A stretch of DNA of 64,000 bases from JAIVJZ01 sp036386515 (GTDB lineage Bacteria; Acidobacteriota; Blastocatellia; Pyrinomonadales; Pyrinomonadaceae), in assembly GCA_036386515.1 (NCBI GenBank), contig DASVVO010000003.1, forward strand, positions 11,670 through 75,669. Reading direction: 5' to 3'. This document shows, in pieces, positions 45,620 through 54,723 of this stretch (the first letter of the stretch is position 1; each line of letters starts with the position of its first letter). The notes under the pieces are model-generated. The model was given only the letters and a program-made list of their open reading frames with translations, was not told the DNA's origin and did not search any database. The position numbers and the translations under genes are program-made.

Positions 45620-47905
45620 ATGCTTCATCTGCGCTTCGCCATTCGCCGCCCGCGAACGTGGCTCTATCTGGTGGTCGCCGCTGCCTTCTTCGGCGCGCTC
45701 GCCTTAATGAGCGCGCCGCCCATAGTTTCCAGCGCGTCCGCCACGCGTGCTCTCGATGACGTGCAGGACATGTCGGCCTCCATCGTGACGATAGCTCCCG
45801 GCTCGGCCTACCGGCAGACAAACCTCGCCTCGGACGTGCCGGGCATCTCCTTCATCCAAGACCCGCTGCTCGTCAACCCGTGGGGCATCTCGATGACGGC
45901 GACGAGTCCCTTCTGGACTGCCAATACCGGCACCTCCACCTCCTCGCTCTACCGGGGCGATGTCGGCTCCGTCGTCTTCTTCAAGCAACCCAACATGCCA
46001 TTCGTCAACATCCCCGGCGGCTTCCCGACCGGCACGGTCGCCAACCCCACGGCGTCCGAGTTCGTTGTTCCCGGCGCGTGCGCCGCCGCGCCCTGCGGGG
46101 CGAATTTCATCTTCGCCTCGATCACGGGCAACATCGTAGGCTGGGATCCGAACGCCCCGGCCGCCGGCTCGACCACGGGCGTCATCGCCGCGAGCCATCC
46201 CGGCCACGTCTATACGGGTCTCGCCATCGGCAACAACGGCGCGGGGAATTTTCTCTACGCCGCCGATTTCGCCAACGGCAGGATTGATGTCTTCAACAGC
46301 TCTTACGCGCTGCAACCGGCGGCCAGTTTCCCGTTCGCCGATCCGACCATCCCGACGACACCGGGGAACGTCTACCACCCTTACAACATTCAGGCCATCG
46401 GCACGTCGCTCTATGTCACCTATGCCAAGGTCGGCGCGGGCGGTCAGAGCCAGGAAGGCATCGGCAACGGCTTCGTCCGCAGGTTCAACCTGAACGGCGT
46501 GCGCGACCTCACGTTCGGCATCAATAATGGCGCGCTCAACGCACCATGGGGCGTGGTCGTCGCGCCCGCCACTTTCGGCATCTTCGGCGGCGCGCTGCTC
46601 GTCGGCAACTTCGGTCAGGGCAACCCGAGCATCCACGCTTTCAACCCCACCACCGGCGCGTTTCTCGGCACGCTTCAGGACGAGGGCGGCAACGGCATCA
46701 GGATTGACGGACTGTGGGCGATAGTCTTCGGCAACGGCGGCAACGGCGGCGACTCGAACACGCTCTACTTCACCGCCGGCATCGCCCGCGAGGAGCACGG
46801 ACTCTTCGGCTCGCTCAAACCCACCACGGCCTCCGCCACGTCGCTCGTCGAGTTCAGTTCCGCCGACTACGCCATCAGCGAGGGTAACAGCAGCATCCAG
46901 ATCACGGTCGCGCGCGCGGGCAACGTCTCCAACTCGGCCACCGTCAACTACGCCACCTTCGACCAGAACCAGCCCAACCACGCGAATCAAAAGTCCGATT
47001 ACCAGATCGCCGCCGGCATGCTCACCTTTGCACCCGGCGAAACGAGCAAGACCTTCCGGGTGTTGCTCGTGGACGACAGGTTCGACGAGAACGATGAAAT
47101 CGTCAATCTCGCCCTGAGCAACCCGACCGGCGCGGGACTCGGTCTCGGCAGCGTGAACAGAACGGTGTTGACCATCACGGACAACGACGCCGCGCCGCCC
47201 ACCTTCAACCCGATCGACGACGCGCAGTTCTTCGTGCGCCAGCACTATCTCGACTTCCTCGGGCGCGAACCCGATCCGGGCGGCTTCAATGCCTGGGTGG
47301 GCATTCTCAACGGCTGTAGCGCGGGCGTCACCTCGTGCGACCGCGTCACGGTCTCGCGCTCGTTCTTCGAGTCGCCCGAGTTTCAGAGCCGCGGCTACTT
47401 CATCATCCGCGCCTATCTCGCCGCCTACGGGCGCAACCCGCTCTACGGCGAATTTGTGGGCGACCTCAGCCGCCTGAGCGGCGCGACGCCGGAAGAGTCG
47501 AACGCGCTGCGCGCGAACTTCACCGCCAACTTCCTCGCGCGCAACGAATCCGTCGCCACCCTCGGCGCGCTCAACAACGCGCAATATGTTGACCGGCTGA
47601 TCGCCAATACCGGCTTGGCCTTCTCCAACCGCGACGCGCTCGTCGCCTCTCTCAACGCGCTGCAAAAAACGCGTGCGGAGGTCTTGCAGGAGATCGTGGA
47701 CAGCGTCCAGTTCGTCAACCACACTCCCACCTTCACCCGCGCCTACGTGCTCGCGCAATATTTCGGCTACCTGCGCCGCGACCCGGATCAGGCGGGCTAC
47801 AACATGTGGATCAACTACCTGACGGCAAACCCCGGCGACTTCCGCACGATGGTCAACGGCTTCGTCAACTCGGTGGAATACCGCCAACGCTTCGGCACGT
47901 CCTGA
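45620..47905 (+). CDS. exported TIGR03118-family protein with Calx-beta and DUF4214 domains
   Basis: 761 residues. An export signal (TWLYLVVAAAFFGALALMSA) is followed by a TIGR03118 domain of about 350 residues (NLASDVPGISFIQDPLLVNP, WGISMTATSPFWTANTGTST, GNIVGWDPNAP). A Calx-beta repeat comes at about 410-520 (FSSADYAISEGNSSIQITVA, TFRVLLVDDRFDENDEIVNL), a calcium-binding beta-sandwich. The C-terminal 230 residues are DUF4214 (FFVRQHYLDFLGREPDPGGF, DRVTVSRSFFESPEFQSRGY, YVLAQYFGYLRRDPDQAGYN). The combination suggests a large calcium-stabilised surface or secreted protein. GGAG precedes the ATG. Confidence 0.88.
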   Translation: MLHLRFAIRRPRTWLYLVVAAAFFGALALMSAPPIVSSASATRALDDVQDMSASIVTIAPGSAYRQTNLASDVPGISFIQDPLLVNPWGISMTATSPFWTANTGTSTSSLYRGDVGSVVFFKQPNMPFVNIPGGFPTGTVANPTASEFVVPGACAAAPCGANFIFASITGNIVGWDPNAPAAGSTTGVIAASHPGHVYTGLAIGNNGAGNFLYAADFANGRIDVFNSSYALQPAASFPFADPTIPTTPGNVYHPYNIQAIGTSLYVTYAKVGAGGQSQEGIGNGFVRRFNLNGVRDLTFGINNGALNAPWGVVVAPATFGIFGGALLVGNFGQGNPSIHAFNPTTGAFLGTLQDEGGNGIRIDGLWAIVFGNGGNGGDSNTLYFTAGIAREEHGLFGSLKPTTASATSLVEFSSADYAISEGNSSIQITVARAGNVSNSATVNYATFDQNQPNHANQKSDYQIAAGMLTFAPGETSKTFRVLLVDDRFDENDEIVNLALSNPTGAGLGLGSVNRTVLTITDNDAAPPTFNPIDDAQFFVRQHYLDFLGREPDPGGFNAWVGILNGCSAGVTSCDRVTVSRSFFESPEFQSRGYFIIRAYLAAYGRNPLYGEFVGDLSRLSGATPEESNALRANFTANFLARNESVATLGALNNAQYVDRLIANTGLAFSNRDALVASLNALQKTRAEVLQEIVDSVQFVNHTPTFTRAYVLAQYFGYLRRDPDQAGYNMWINYLTANPGDFRTMVNGFVNSVEYRQRFGTS

Positions 47906-47927
47906 CAACACTCATCCACTCTGCCCG

Positions 47928-47979
47928 GACACAAGAGACGGGGACAGTCTCAGCCGAGACTGTCCCCGTCTCTTGTGTC
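47928..47979. repeat. perfect 24-bp inverted repeat, 7-mer-like units
   Basis: Arms 47928-47951 and 47956-47979 match at all 24 positions, with loop AGCC. Units can be read as GACACAA, GAGACGG, GGACAGT. It lies between convergent stops; no T-run follows. A degenerate member of the hairpin family or a terminator-like element. Confidence 0.8.
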
Positions 47980-48014
47980 GAACCAACGCTTGACTATCGG
48001 CGCAAGCTCGCCGC

Positions 48015-49124
<1,110 letters not shown>

Positions 49125-49136
49125 AACTTAAAAACC

Positions 49137-49210
49137 GTGACGGGTGACGGGTAACAGGTGACAGGTGAAGACATAATCTTTCTTGTCACCTGTCACTTGT
49201 CACCCGTCAC
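49137..49210. repeat. heptamer-armed hairpin (GTGACRG unit)
   Basis: Arms 49137-49164 and 49183-49210 match at 24 of 28. Units are GTGACGG, GTGACGG, GTAACAG, GTGACAG. The loop is GTGAAGACATAATCTTTC. It lies 13 nt upstream of the mnmA start, in its leader. Confidence 0.85.
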
Positions 49211-49328
49211 TTTCTTCTGTTTGCCGCCCTTCTCGGGCGGGTGTTAAGATTCCCACACAGACAACAAATGTGCCTGACAAATAACAGTTAAGGATAACCG
49301 AAACGGCGGGAAAGTTCAGCCGCCGGGG

Positions 49329-49412
49329 AAGTTTCAAGTTTCAGGTTTCAGGTTTCAAGTTAAAGAACGAAGAACCTCAGACCTGAAACCTGAAACCTGA
49401 AACTTGAAACTT
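49329..49412. repeat. heptamer-armed hairpin (GGTTTCA unit) abutting the NorQ-like gene
   Basis: Arms 49329-49359 and 49382-49412 match at 30 of 31. Units are AGTTTCA, AGTTTCA, GGTTTCA, GGTTTCA. The loop is TTAAAGAACGAAGAACCTCAGA. The right arm ends six bases before the ATG at 49419, so it occupies the ribosome-binding region. Confidence 0.92.
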
Positions 49413-49418
49413 ATACTT

Positions 49419-50225
49419 ATGCCTGAGAGAGCCATCGAAGAATACACCGTCACCGACGAGCCTTATTACCTGCCCGTGGCGGGCGAGGTGGAGATGTTCG
49501 AGGCGGCGAACGCGGCGCGCCTGCCCGTGATGTTGAAAGGGCCGACGGGCTGCGGCAAGACGCGCTTCGTCGAACACATGGCGTGGCGTCTCGGCCGCCC
49601 GCTGATCACGGTGGCGTGCCACGAAGATTTATCCGCGACCGACCTCGTCGGACGCTTCCTGCTCGAAGGCGAGGAGACCGTCTGGCACGACGGCCCGCTC
49701 ACGTCGGCGGTCAGGAGCGGCGCGATCTGTTATCTGGACGAAGTGGTGGAGGCGCGCAAGGACACGGTCGTCATCATCCACCCGCTCACCGATCACCGCC
49801 GCCGCCTGCCCATCGAGAAGCGCGGCACCATCCTCGACGCCCCCGATGATTTCATGCTCGTCGTCTCCTACAACCCCGGCTACCAATCGGTCTTGAAAGA
49901 CCTCAAACAGTCCACGCGGCAACGCTTCGTCTCGCTCGAATTCGACTATCCGCCCGCCGAACTCGAAGCCGAGATCGTCGCCCGCGAAGGCGGCGTCGAA
50001 GCGGAGACGGCGCGCGACCTCGTCCAGATCGGCCACAAGGTCAGAAACCTGCGCGGCCACGGCCTCGAAGAAGGCGTCTCCACGCGGCTGCTCATCTATG
50101 CCGCCCAACTCATCGCGCGCGGCATCCCATCGATCACCGCCGCCGAAGTCGCGCTCGCCTCGCCCATCACCGACGACCGCGAACTCCAACGCAGCATCCG
50201 CGAGATCATCACGACCGTGATTTAG
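49419..50225 (+). CDS. CbbQ/NirQ/NorQ-type MoxR AAA+ ATPase
   Basis: 268 residues. Walker A GPTGCGKT (41-48), Walker B AICYLDEVVEAR, sensor 1 VVSYNPGYQ and the arginine finger region STRQRF are all present. VACHEDLSATDLVGRFLLEG is typical of the CbbQ/NorQ group. These ATPases remodel or activate a partner with the help of a VWA-domain protein (NorD/CbbO). That protein is encoded two genes downstream. No nitric-oxide reductase or RuBisCO gene is near, so the client is unknown. It starts at ATG 49419; there is no Shine-Dalgarno sequence, only the end of the GGTTTCA hairpin. Confidence 0.9.
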   Translation: MPERAIEEYTVTDEPYYLPVAGEVEMFEAANAARLPVMLKGPTGCGKTRFVEHMAWRLGRPLITVACHEDLSATDLVGRFLLEGEETVWHDGPLTSAVRSGAICYLDEVVEARKDTVVIIHPLTDHRRRLPIEKRGTILDAPDDFMLVVSYNPGYQSVLKDLKQSTRQRFVSLEFDYPPAELEAEIVAREGGVEAETARDLVQIGHKVRNLRGHGLEEGVSTRLLIYAAQLIARGIPSITAAEVALASPITDDRELQRSIREIITTVI

Positions 50226-50267
50226 CGTGGCGACCGCTTTCACTCTCAAGAGACGGGAGAATAAATT

Positions 50268-51071
50268 GTGCCCCTCACGAAACAGGCGGCCATCGAAAAA
50301 TTACAGAAACTCATCGTTAAAGCTCAGTCAATGGCCGATAGCGGTTTGGATATTAACGCAGCGGCATTTACGGCTTGGAAACGAAGGGCTGAACGTACCC
50401 TGGAAACTATCTTCGGTAAGCGGTCTCCTCAACTTCAGGATTTTGACGAGATTGAATTTTACAGAGCCGGGAGAGACGACACCTCCGCTGCCAGAGATTT
50501 TAAAGACGGCCTCAAAGATACAGTCTTGCTTTTCCAGGGGATGATCGAAGAGATAGAGGACGACTGGCCGGATGAACCTCCCGACGGCGCGGCAGGCAAA
50601 ACCGTTGAGCCACAGGCCAGAGCTACCGGCAGCGAACCCGCCGCAACTCCGACCAAGCCCTGCGTCTTTATCGGTCATGGACGAAATCCCCTGTGGGCGC
50701 GGTTGCAGTTGTTTCTCCAGAACGATCTGGGCTTGGCGACGGTCAACTATGAGTCGGAATCCCGCGTCGGCGAATCGATCATTCCGGTCTTGGAGAAAAT
50801 GCTCGACCAAGCCACGTTCGCCGTCCTGATCCTCACGGCCGAAGACGAAACGGCTTCCGGCACTAAAAGAGCGCGCCAAAACGTCATCCACGAGGTCGGC
50901 TTGTTTCAGGGCAGGCTCGGCTTCAGAAAAGCTATTCTCCTGCGACAACACGGTACGGAAGATTTCTCGAACGTGGCGGGCTTGCAATACATTTCTTTCA
51001 ACGGCGACCAGATCGCCGAAGCCTTTTACGAACTGCAAAAGGTTCTAAAAAGAGAAGGGCAGTTGCCCTGA
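50268..51071 (+). CDS. TIR-like (CAP12/Pycsar effector type, PF10137-like) nucleotide-binding protein
   Basis: 267 residues. Residues 1-95 are helical (KQAAIEKLQKLIVKAQSMAD, AFTAWKRRAERTLETIFGKR), followed by a Pro/Ala linker. Residues 130-255 form the TIR-like domain: PCVFIGHGRNPLWARLQLFL, LEKMLDQATFAVLILTAEDE, RARQNVIHEVGLFQGRLGF and FSNVAGLQYISF. Glu209 in NVIHEVG is the likely catalytic residue by analogy with TIR NADases. Related domains deplete NAD+ in CBASS, Pycsar and other antiphage systems. It starts at GTG with GGGAGA upstream, 42 nt after the ATPase and 6 nt before the VWA gene. The coding sequence is visibly less GC-rich than its neighbours, suggesting insertion. Confidence 0.88.
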   Translation: MPLTKQAAIEKLQKLIVKAQSMADSGLDINAAAFTAWKRRAERTLETIFGKRSPQLQDFDEIEFYRAGRDDTSAARDFKDGLKDTVLLFQGMIEEIEDDWPDEPPDGAAGKTVEPQARATGSEPAATPTKPCVFIGHGRNPLWARLQLFLQNDLGLATVNYESESRVGESIIPVLEKMLDQATFAVLILTAEDETASGTKRARQNVIHEVGLFQGRLGFRKAILLRQHGTEDFSNVAGLQYISFNGDQIAEAFYELQKVLKREGQLP

Positions 51072-51077
51072 TTTCTT

Positions 51078-54000
51078 ATGAGTGACGAGATAGCCGCAGC
51101 CCTGCGTGAACAACTCGGCGAGGTGCGGAGCGCGAGCGAGCGGCGCACCGTGGCCGGACTCGTGCGCGCGCTCGGCCAACTCCCCGCCGAGAGAGCGCGC
51201 GCCGCGCTCGAAGTGAGCGCGGGGCTGGCAGGTTTGAGCCTGCGCGTCGGGCTGGAATTTTTGCGCGCGGCGGTGGGCGCGGCGCAGGTGTTGGAAGCGG
51301 CGGAGTTGCGCGAGTGGGGCGAGATGGGGCGGCGGCTGGCAATGGCCGACGTGGAGACGGGCGCGAACTTCTTCAAGGCGGGCGTGGCCGAACTGCTCGA
51401 AGTTCCGGCCGAGACGCGCCCGCTGTTGTTTCAAGTGTGCGCGCGCCAGTTGCCGCTCTCGACTTCCATCGCCGTCGAGACTTTCAAACGCGCGCCGGAA
51501 CTGGCGCGCGCCGCCGGGGACGACGAGTTGCTGGCCGCCACCTTTGCGGTCGCGCTGGAGATCGCGCGCCGCTCCGCGCGCCACAGCGCGGACTTTCTCG
51601 CCGCCTCGCCCGCCGCCTTCGAGCATCTCGAAACATACCGGGCGCGCGGGGACGCGGGGCAGCAGCAGCACGAAGTGGCGCGCGCCGCGCTGCATCTGGC
51701 GGGGGCGTTCGCCGCGCGCGCGGGCGGCGTCGCCGCTGACGCGTGGACGAATCTGCCCGCCGCCACCGCCGCGCTCGACGCCCAACAAGCTCACACGCTC
51801 TTTCGCCACACGGAGCAGTTTCTCGAACGCGGCGGCGCGGCCGCCTTGCACGTCCTGATCGCGGGCGGCGAGGTGCTGCGGCTCACGCCGCAAGTCTTCA
51901 CCGATTGGACGGCTTTGCTGCACGCGGTCGCCGCGCAGGGCAACGCCCCGCTCGTCTCGCTCGCGCGTCACAGCCCGCTTTTCTTCCGCGCCCTTCCTTC
52001 GCCCGGCGCGCGCGCCGCGCCCGTAGGCGAACTCGCGCGGCGCGTCATCACGGCGACGCGCGCCGTGGCCGTCGTGGATGCCGAGGCGGCGATCTCGTGT
52101 TTTCGTTCCGCGCCCGCCGCCTTGCGCGCAACTTCCATCGAACAATTCGAGCAGTGGGCGCACGACGGCCTCTCGCTCAAACGCAACGACTCGCGCACGC
52201 GCCGCAGTTACTACGCGCTCGAAACCAGGCAGAGCAACGCCGCGCTCGCGCAAGGCGGCGCGGGACTCTCGCTCGACGCCGTGGCCTCCACGCTTCGTCT
52301 CTACGTCGAAGGATTGACCGGCCGCGCCGTGGATGTGGCCTCGCTCGCCGCCGTGCCCGACGAGGCGCGCATCGGCGACGGGCGCACCATTCACCTGCCC
52401 GCGTCCGTCGCGGAGTTTGCCGACGACGAGCGCAACTTTCGTCTCTACAAAGTGCTGGCCGCGCACGCCGCCGGGCAGATCGAATTCGGCACGCACGCCC
52501 GCGCCGGAAATAATGAAGCAGGCGGCAGAGACTTGCGCGCCGCCTTCGCCTCCATCGCCGAACTCTACGCCGAAGAGAACGCCGACGCCCGCGACGCCTT
52601 CGCGCTCGACGGCTACATCAACGACCCGTCCCAAAGTGAACCTGCCCTCGCGCCCGCCGAGGAGGCGCGCCGCGCTCGCGCCAAACGGCGGCGGATGCCT
52701 AAAGAGGCCGACTATCGCGCCGTGCTCACGCTCTTTCCGTTCCCCGTGCTCGCCGCGCGTATCTTCGGCACGCTGGAGAACGGGCGCATTGATCGTCGCC
52801 TGCGCCACGCCTATCGCGGCCTCGCGCGCGACCTCGATCTCGTGCGCGCGCACCTGCGCGCGAGCCGCCCTTCGATCGCCGCCGTGCCGCTCACGCTCGT
52901 GCCCTTCGAGTTGCTTTTCCAGATCACTCTCTGCGGCGGCGCGCTCGACGATGCGCGCTCCTTCTACGGCCAGATCGTCTCGGAACTCGAATCGATCGTC
53001 GCCGATTACCTCGGCGGCGCGGAGTCGTCGGTGGCCGACACCTTGATGGCGACGAACCGCGTCTACACGCTCTTTCAATCCGTCACGCCGCAAGAGACCG
53101 AACAGCAGGAGCAGCAGGCCGAAACCTCCGACGACGGCGGCAGCGGCGCGGAGTCGCAACTCGACGACTCGAACCGGCGCGACCGAAGCGACCCCGACGC
53201 GCAGCCGCAAAGCGACCCGCCGCCGAACGACGCCCGCGAACTCTTCAACGCCTGGGCGAAGTCCGACGCTTCGGAGCAGGACGCCGCCGAGCAGCTTTTC
53301 GGCGCGGAGCGTTGGACGCAATCCCAGTCGCCGGAGCAGGAGTTGGAGCCGGGCGAAGTGGCCTACAGTTACGACGAGTGGGATCGGGAACTCGCCGACA
53401 CGCGCGTCAACTGGTGTCGCGTCGTCGAGAAACGCGTGAGGAGCGGCGACCGCTCGTTCGTCGAACTGACGCGCTCGCGTTACCGTGGCGTCATCTCCTC
53501 GATCAAACATCAGTTCCAGTTGATGCGCCCCGAAAATTTGCTCCGCGTGCGCAACGAACTCGACGGCGACGACTACGATCTCGACGCCGTGATCAACTAC
53601 GTCGCCGACCGCCGCGCCGACGGCCGGCAGTCCGAACGGCTCTACATGAAACGCCTGCGCCGCGAGCGCGACGTGGCCGTGTCGTTCCTGCTCGACCAGT
53701 CTTCTTCGACGGCGCGCACCATCGGCCGCCACCCTTTGCAGCCTTACACGCACCCCGGCCGCCGCATCATCGAGATCGAAAAGGAGGGACTCGTCCTGAT
53801 GAGCGAAGCCCTCGAAGCCGTGGGCGACGCCTATGCCATCTACGGCTTCACGTCCGAGGGGCGGCGCAACGTGAAGTTTTACGTCGTCAAAGATTTCGAC
53901 GAACGCCACTCGGAAGAGATCGAGCGGCGCATCGGCGGCATCAACTACCAGCACAACACGCGGCTCGGCGCGGCCGTGCGCCACGCCGCCGCGCGCCTGC

Positions 54001-54275
54001 GCTCGCAGGAAGCGCGCACGCGCCTTCTCATCGTGCTCTCCGACGGGCGTCCCTACGACCACGACTACGGCGACGCGCGCTACGCCCGCGAAGACACGCG
54101 CGAGGCTCTGCGCCAGGCGCGCGTCTCAGGCATCACGCCCTTCTGCATCACCATCGACCGCGATTCCGAGGCGGAACTCAAAGACCTCTACGGCGAAGTC
54201 GGCTACACGATCATCGACGACGTGCTGAGTTTGCCGGAACGAATGCCCGCGATCTACCGGAGGTTGACGACGTGA
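51078..54275 (+). CDS. large NorD/CbbO-like VWA-domain protein
   Basis: 1065 residues. The first 450 are an alpha-solenoid (VRALGQLPAERARAALEVSA, NFFKAGVAELLEVPAETRPL, ARHSPLFFRALPSP), the middle is helical with an acidic Gln/Asp-rich stretch (about 665-740). The last 200 are a VWA domain: VAVSFLLDQSSSTARTIG carries the MIDAS DxSxS, TSEGRRNVKFYVVKDF and RLLIVLSDGRPYDHDYGD follow, and it ends LPAIYRRL-like (RMPAIYRRLTT). This is the NorD/CbbO plan in which the VWA binds the client and the MoxR ring. It is in an operon with the ATPase and TIR-like genes (6-nt gap). Confidence 0.88.
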   Translation: MSDEIAAALREQLGEVRSASERRTVAGLVRALGQLPAERARAALEVSAGLAGLSLRVGLEFLRAAVGAAQVLEAAELREWGEMGRRLAMADVETGANFFKAGVAELLEVPAETRPLLFQVCARQLPLSTSIAVETFKRAPELARAAGDDELLAATFAVALEIARRSARHSADFLAASPAAFEHLETYRARGDAGQQQHEVARAALHLAGAFAARAGGVAADAWTNLPAATAALDAQQAHTLFRHTEQFLERGGAAALHVLIAGGEVLRLTPQVFTDWTALLHAVAAQGNAPLVSLARHSPLFFRALPSPGARAAPVGELARRVITATRAVAVVDAEAAISCFRSAPAALRATSIEQFEQWAHDGLSLKRNDSRTRRSYYALETRQSNAALAQGGAGLSLDAVASTLRLYVEGLTGRAVDVASLAAVPDEARIGDGRTIHLPASVAEFADDERNFRLYKVLAAHAAGQIEFGTHARAGNNEAGGRDLRAAFASIAELYAEENADARDAFALDGYINDPSQSEPALAPAEEARRARAKRRRMPKEADYRAVLTLFPFPVLAARIFGTLENGRIDRRLRHAYRGLARDLDLVRAHLRASRPSIAAVPLTLVPFELLFQITLCGGALDDARSFYGQIVSELESIVADYLGGAESSVADTLMATNRVYTLFQSVTPQETEQQEQQAETSDDGGSGAESQLDDSNRRDRSDPDAQPQSDPPPNDARELFNAWAKSDASEQDAAEQLFGAERWTQSQSPEQELEPGEVAYSYDEWDRELADTRVNWCRVVEKRVRSGDRSFVELTRSRYRGVISSIKHQFQLMRPENLLRVRNELDGDDYDLDAVINYVADRRADGRQSERLYMKRLRRERDVAVSFLLDQSSSTARTIGRHPLQPYTHPGRRIIEIEKEGLVLMSEALEAVGDAYAIYGFTSEGRRNVKFYVVKDFDERHSEEIERRIGGINYQHNTRLGAAVRHAAARLRSQEARTRLLIVLSDGRPYDHDYGDARYAREDTREALRQARVSGITPFCITIDRDSEAELKDLYGEVGYTIIDDVLSLPERMPAIYRRLTT

Positions 54276-54315
54276 GTGGAAGTTGAGCAGGGCGGAAGCG
54301 TTGGCGGCGGCGGGA

Positions 54316-54367
54316 AATTAAAAAGGGCGAGTCTCGGAAACTTGCGGGTAAACGAGACTCGCCCTTT
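54316..54367 (-). terminator. intrinsic terminator, minus-strand orientation
   Basis: A perfect 15-bp stem (54322-54336 with 54353-54367). The T-run (CTTTTTAATTT) is on the minus strand only; on the plus strand just TTTC follows, so it serves mainly the minus-strand candidate RNA. Confidence 0.75.
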
Positions 54368-54528
54368 CGCCTCCGGCTCTCGATGCTCGGAGACCACGCC
54401 CCGGCCGCTTTGCCTCACAGGAGTCTCCTGGCTACGAACCCGGCTCCGCGTCCGACGTGATAAGAAGGGGCGGATTCTACGTCCGCCACGGCCGCGCGTC
54501 TGTGCGCTCTCGTACAGAATAAAAAGTC
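54316..54528 (-). ncRNA. candidate structured small RNA
   Basis: A gene-free segment bounded by a minus-strand promoter (54535-54564) and a minus-strand terminator. The predicted transcript of about 210 nt has a 6-bp hairpin GGCGGA/TCCGCC, a CAGGAG-ACT-CCTG palindrome, a GGAGAC/GTCTCC pairing and CTCCG/CGGAG before the terminator. GTAGCCAGGAGACT resembles the B12 box, but the other cobalamin riboswitch elements were not found and no minus-strand gene follows. It points toward the 3' end of the VWA gene. Family not recognised. Confidence 0.4.
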
Positions 54529-54534
54529 TCCTCC

Positions 54535-54564
54535 GTTATAATTTCGCCAAACAGAGCGTGTAAA
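54535..54564 (-). promoter_or_regulatory. putative promoter of the candidate small RNA
   Basis: Read on the minus strand: TTTACA (54564-54559), an 18-nt spacer and TATAAC (54540-54535). Confidence 0.5.
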
Positions 54565-54593
54565 GATTTACTAAAGGGTGGTGTGCAAGAATG

Positions 54594-54623
54594 TTGAATG
54601 CTCGTCATTCTTGTCATTGTAAC
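54594..54623 (+). promoter_or_regulatory. putative promoter of the lipoprotein gene
   Basis: TTGAAT (54594-54599), an 18-nt spacer and TGTAAC (54618-54623), about 100 nt upstream of the start codon. Confidence 0.4.
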
Positions 54624-54723
54624 TTGGAAACGCGCGCGCCGGTTCGGCCGGGAAGGCCGGACGAGTGAGAGCGTGTGCGGTTAAACTAAACTTTTGGTTT
54701 CAGCGAACACAGGAGGAACTTCT

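Noticed and set aside
51045..54062. 1005-codon open frame on the minus strand opposite the VWA gene
   Set aside because: It is a high-GC shadow: the plus strand encodes a coherent VWA protein with signature motifs, while the antisense translation is Arg/Gly/Ala-rich without domains. The same holds for the long antisense frames opposite secA, the TIGR03118 gene, serS and the helicase.
54316..54528. Cobalamin riboswitch, suggested by GTAGCCAGGAGACT
   Set aside because: The CCACTGT-type and other core elements are missing and no gene follows on that strand; it is left as an unclassified candidate RNA.
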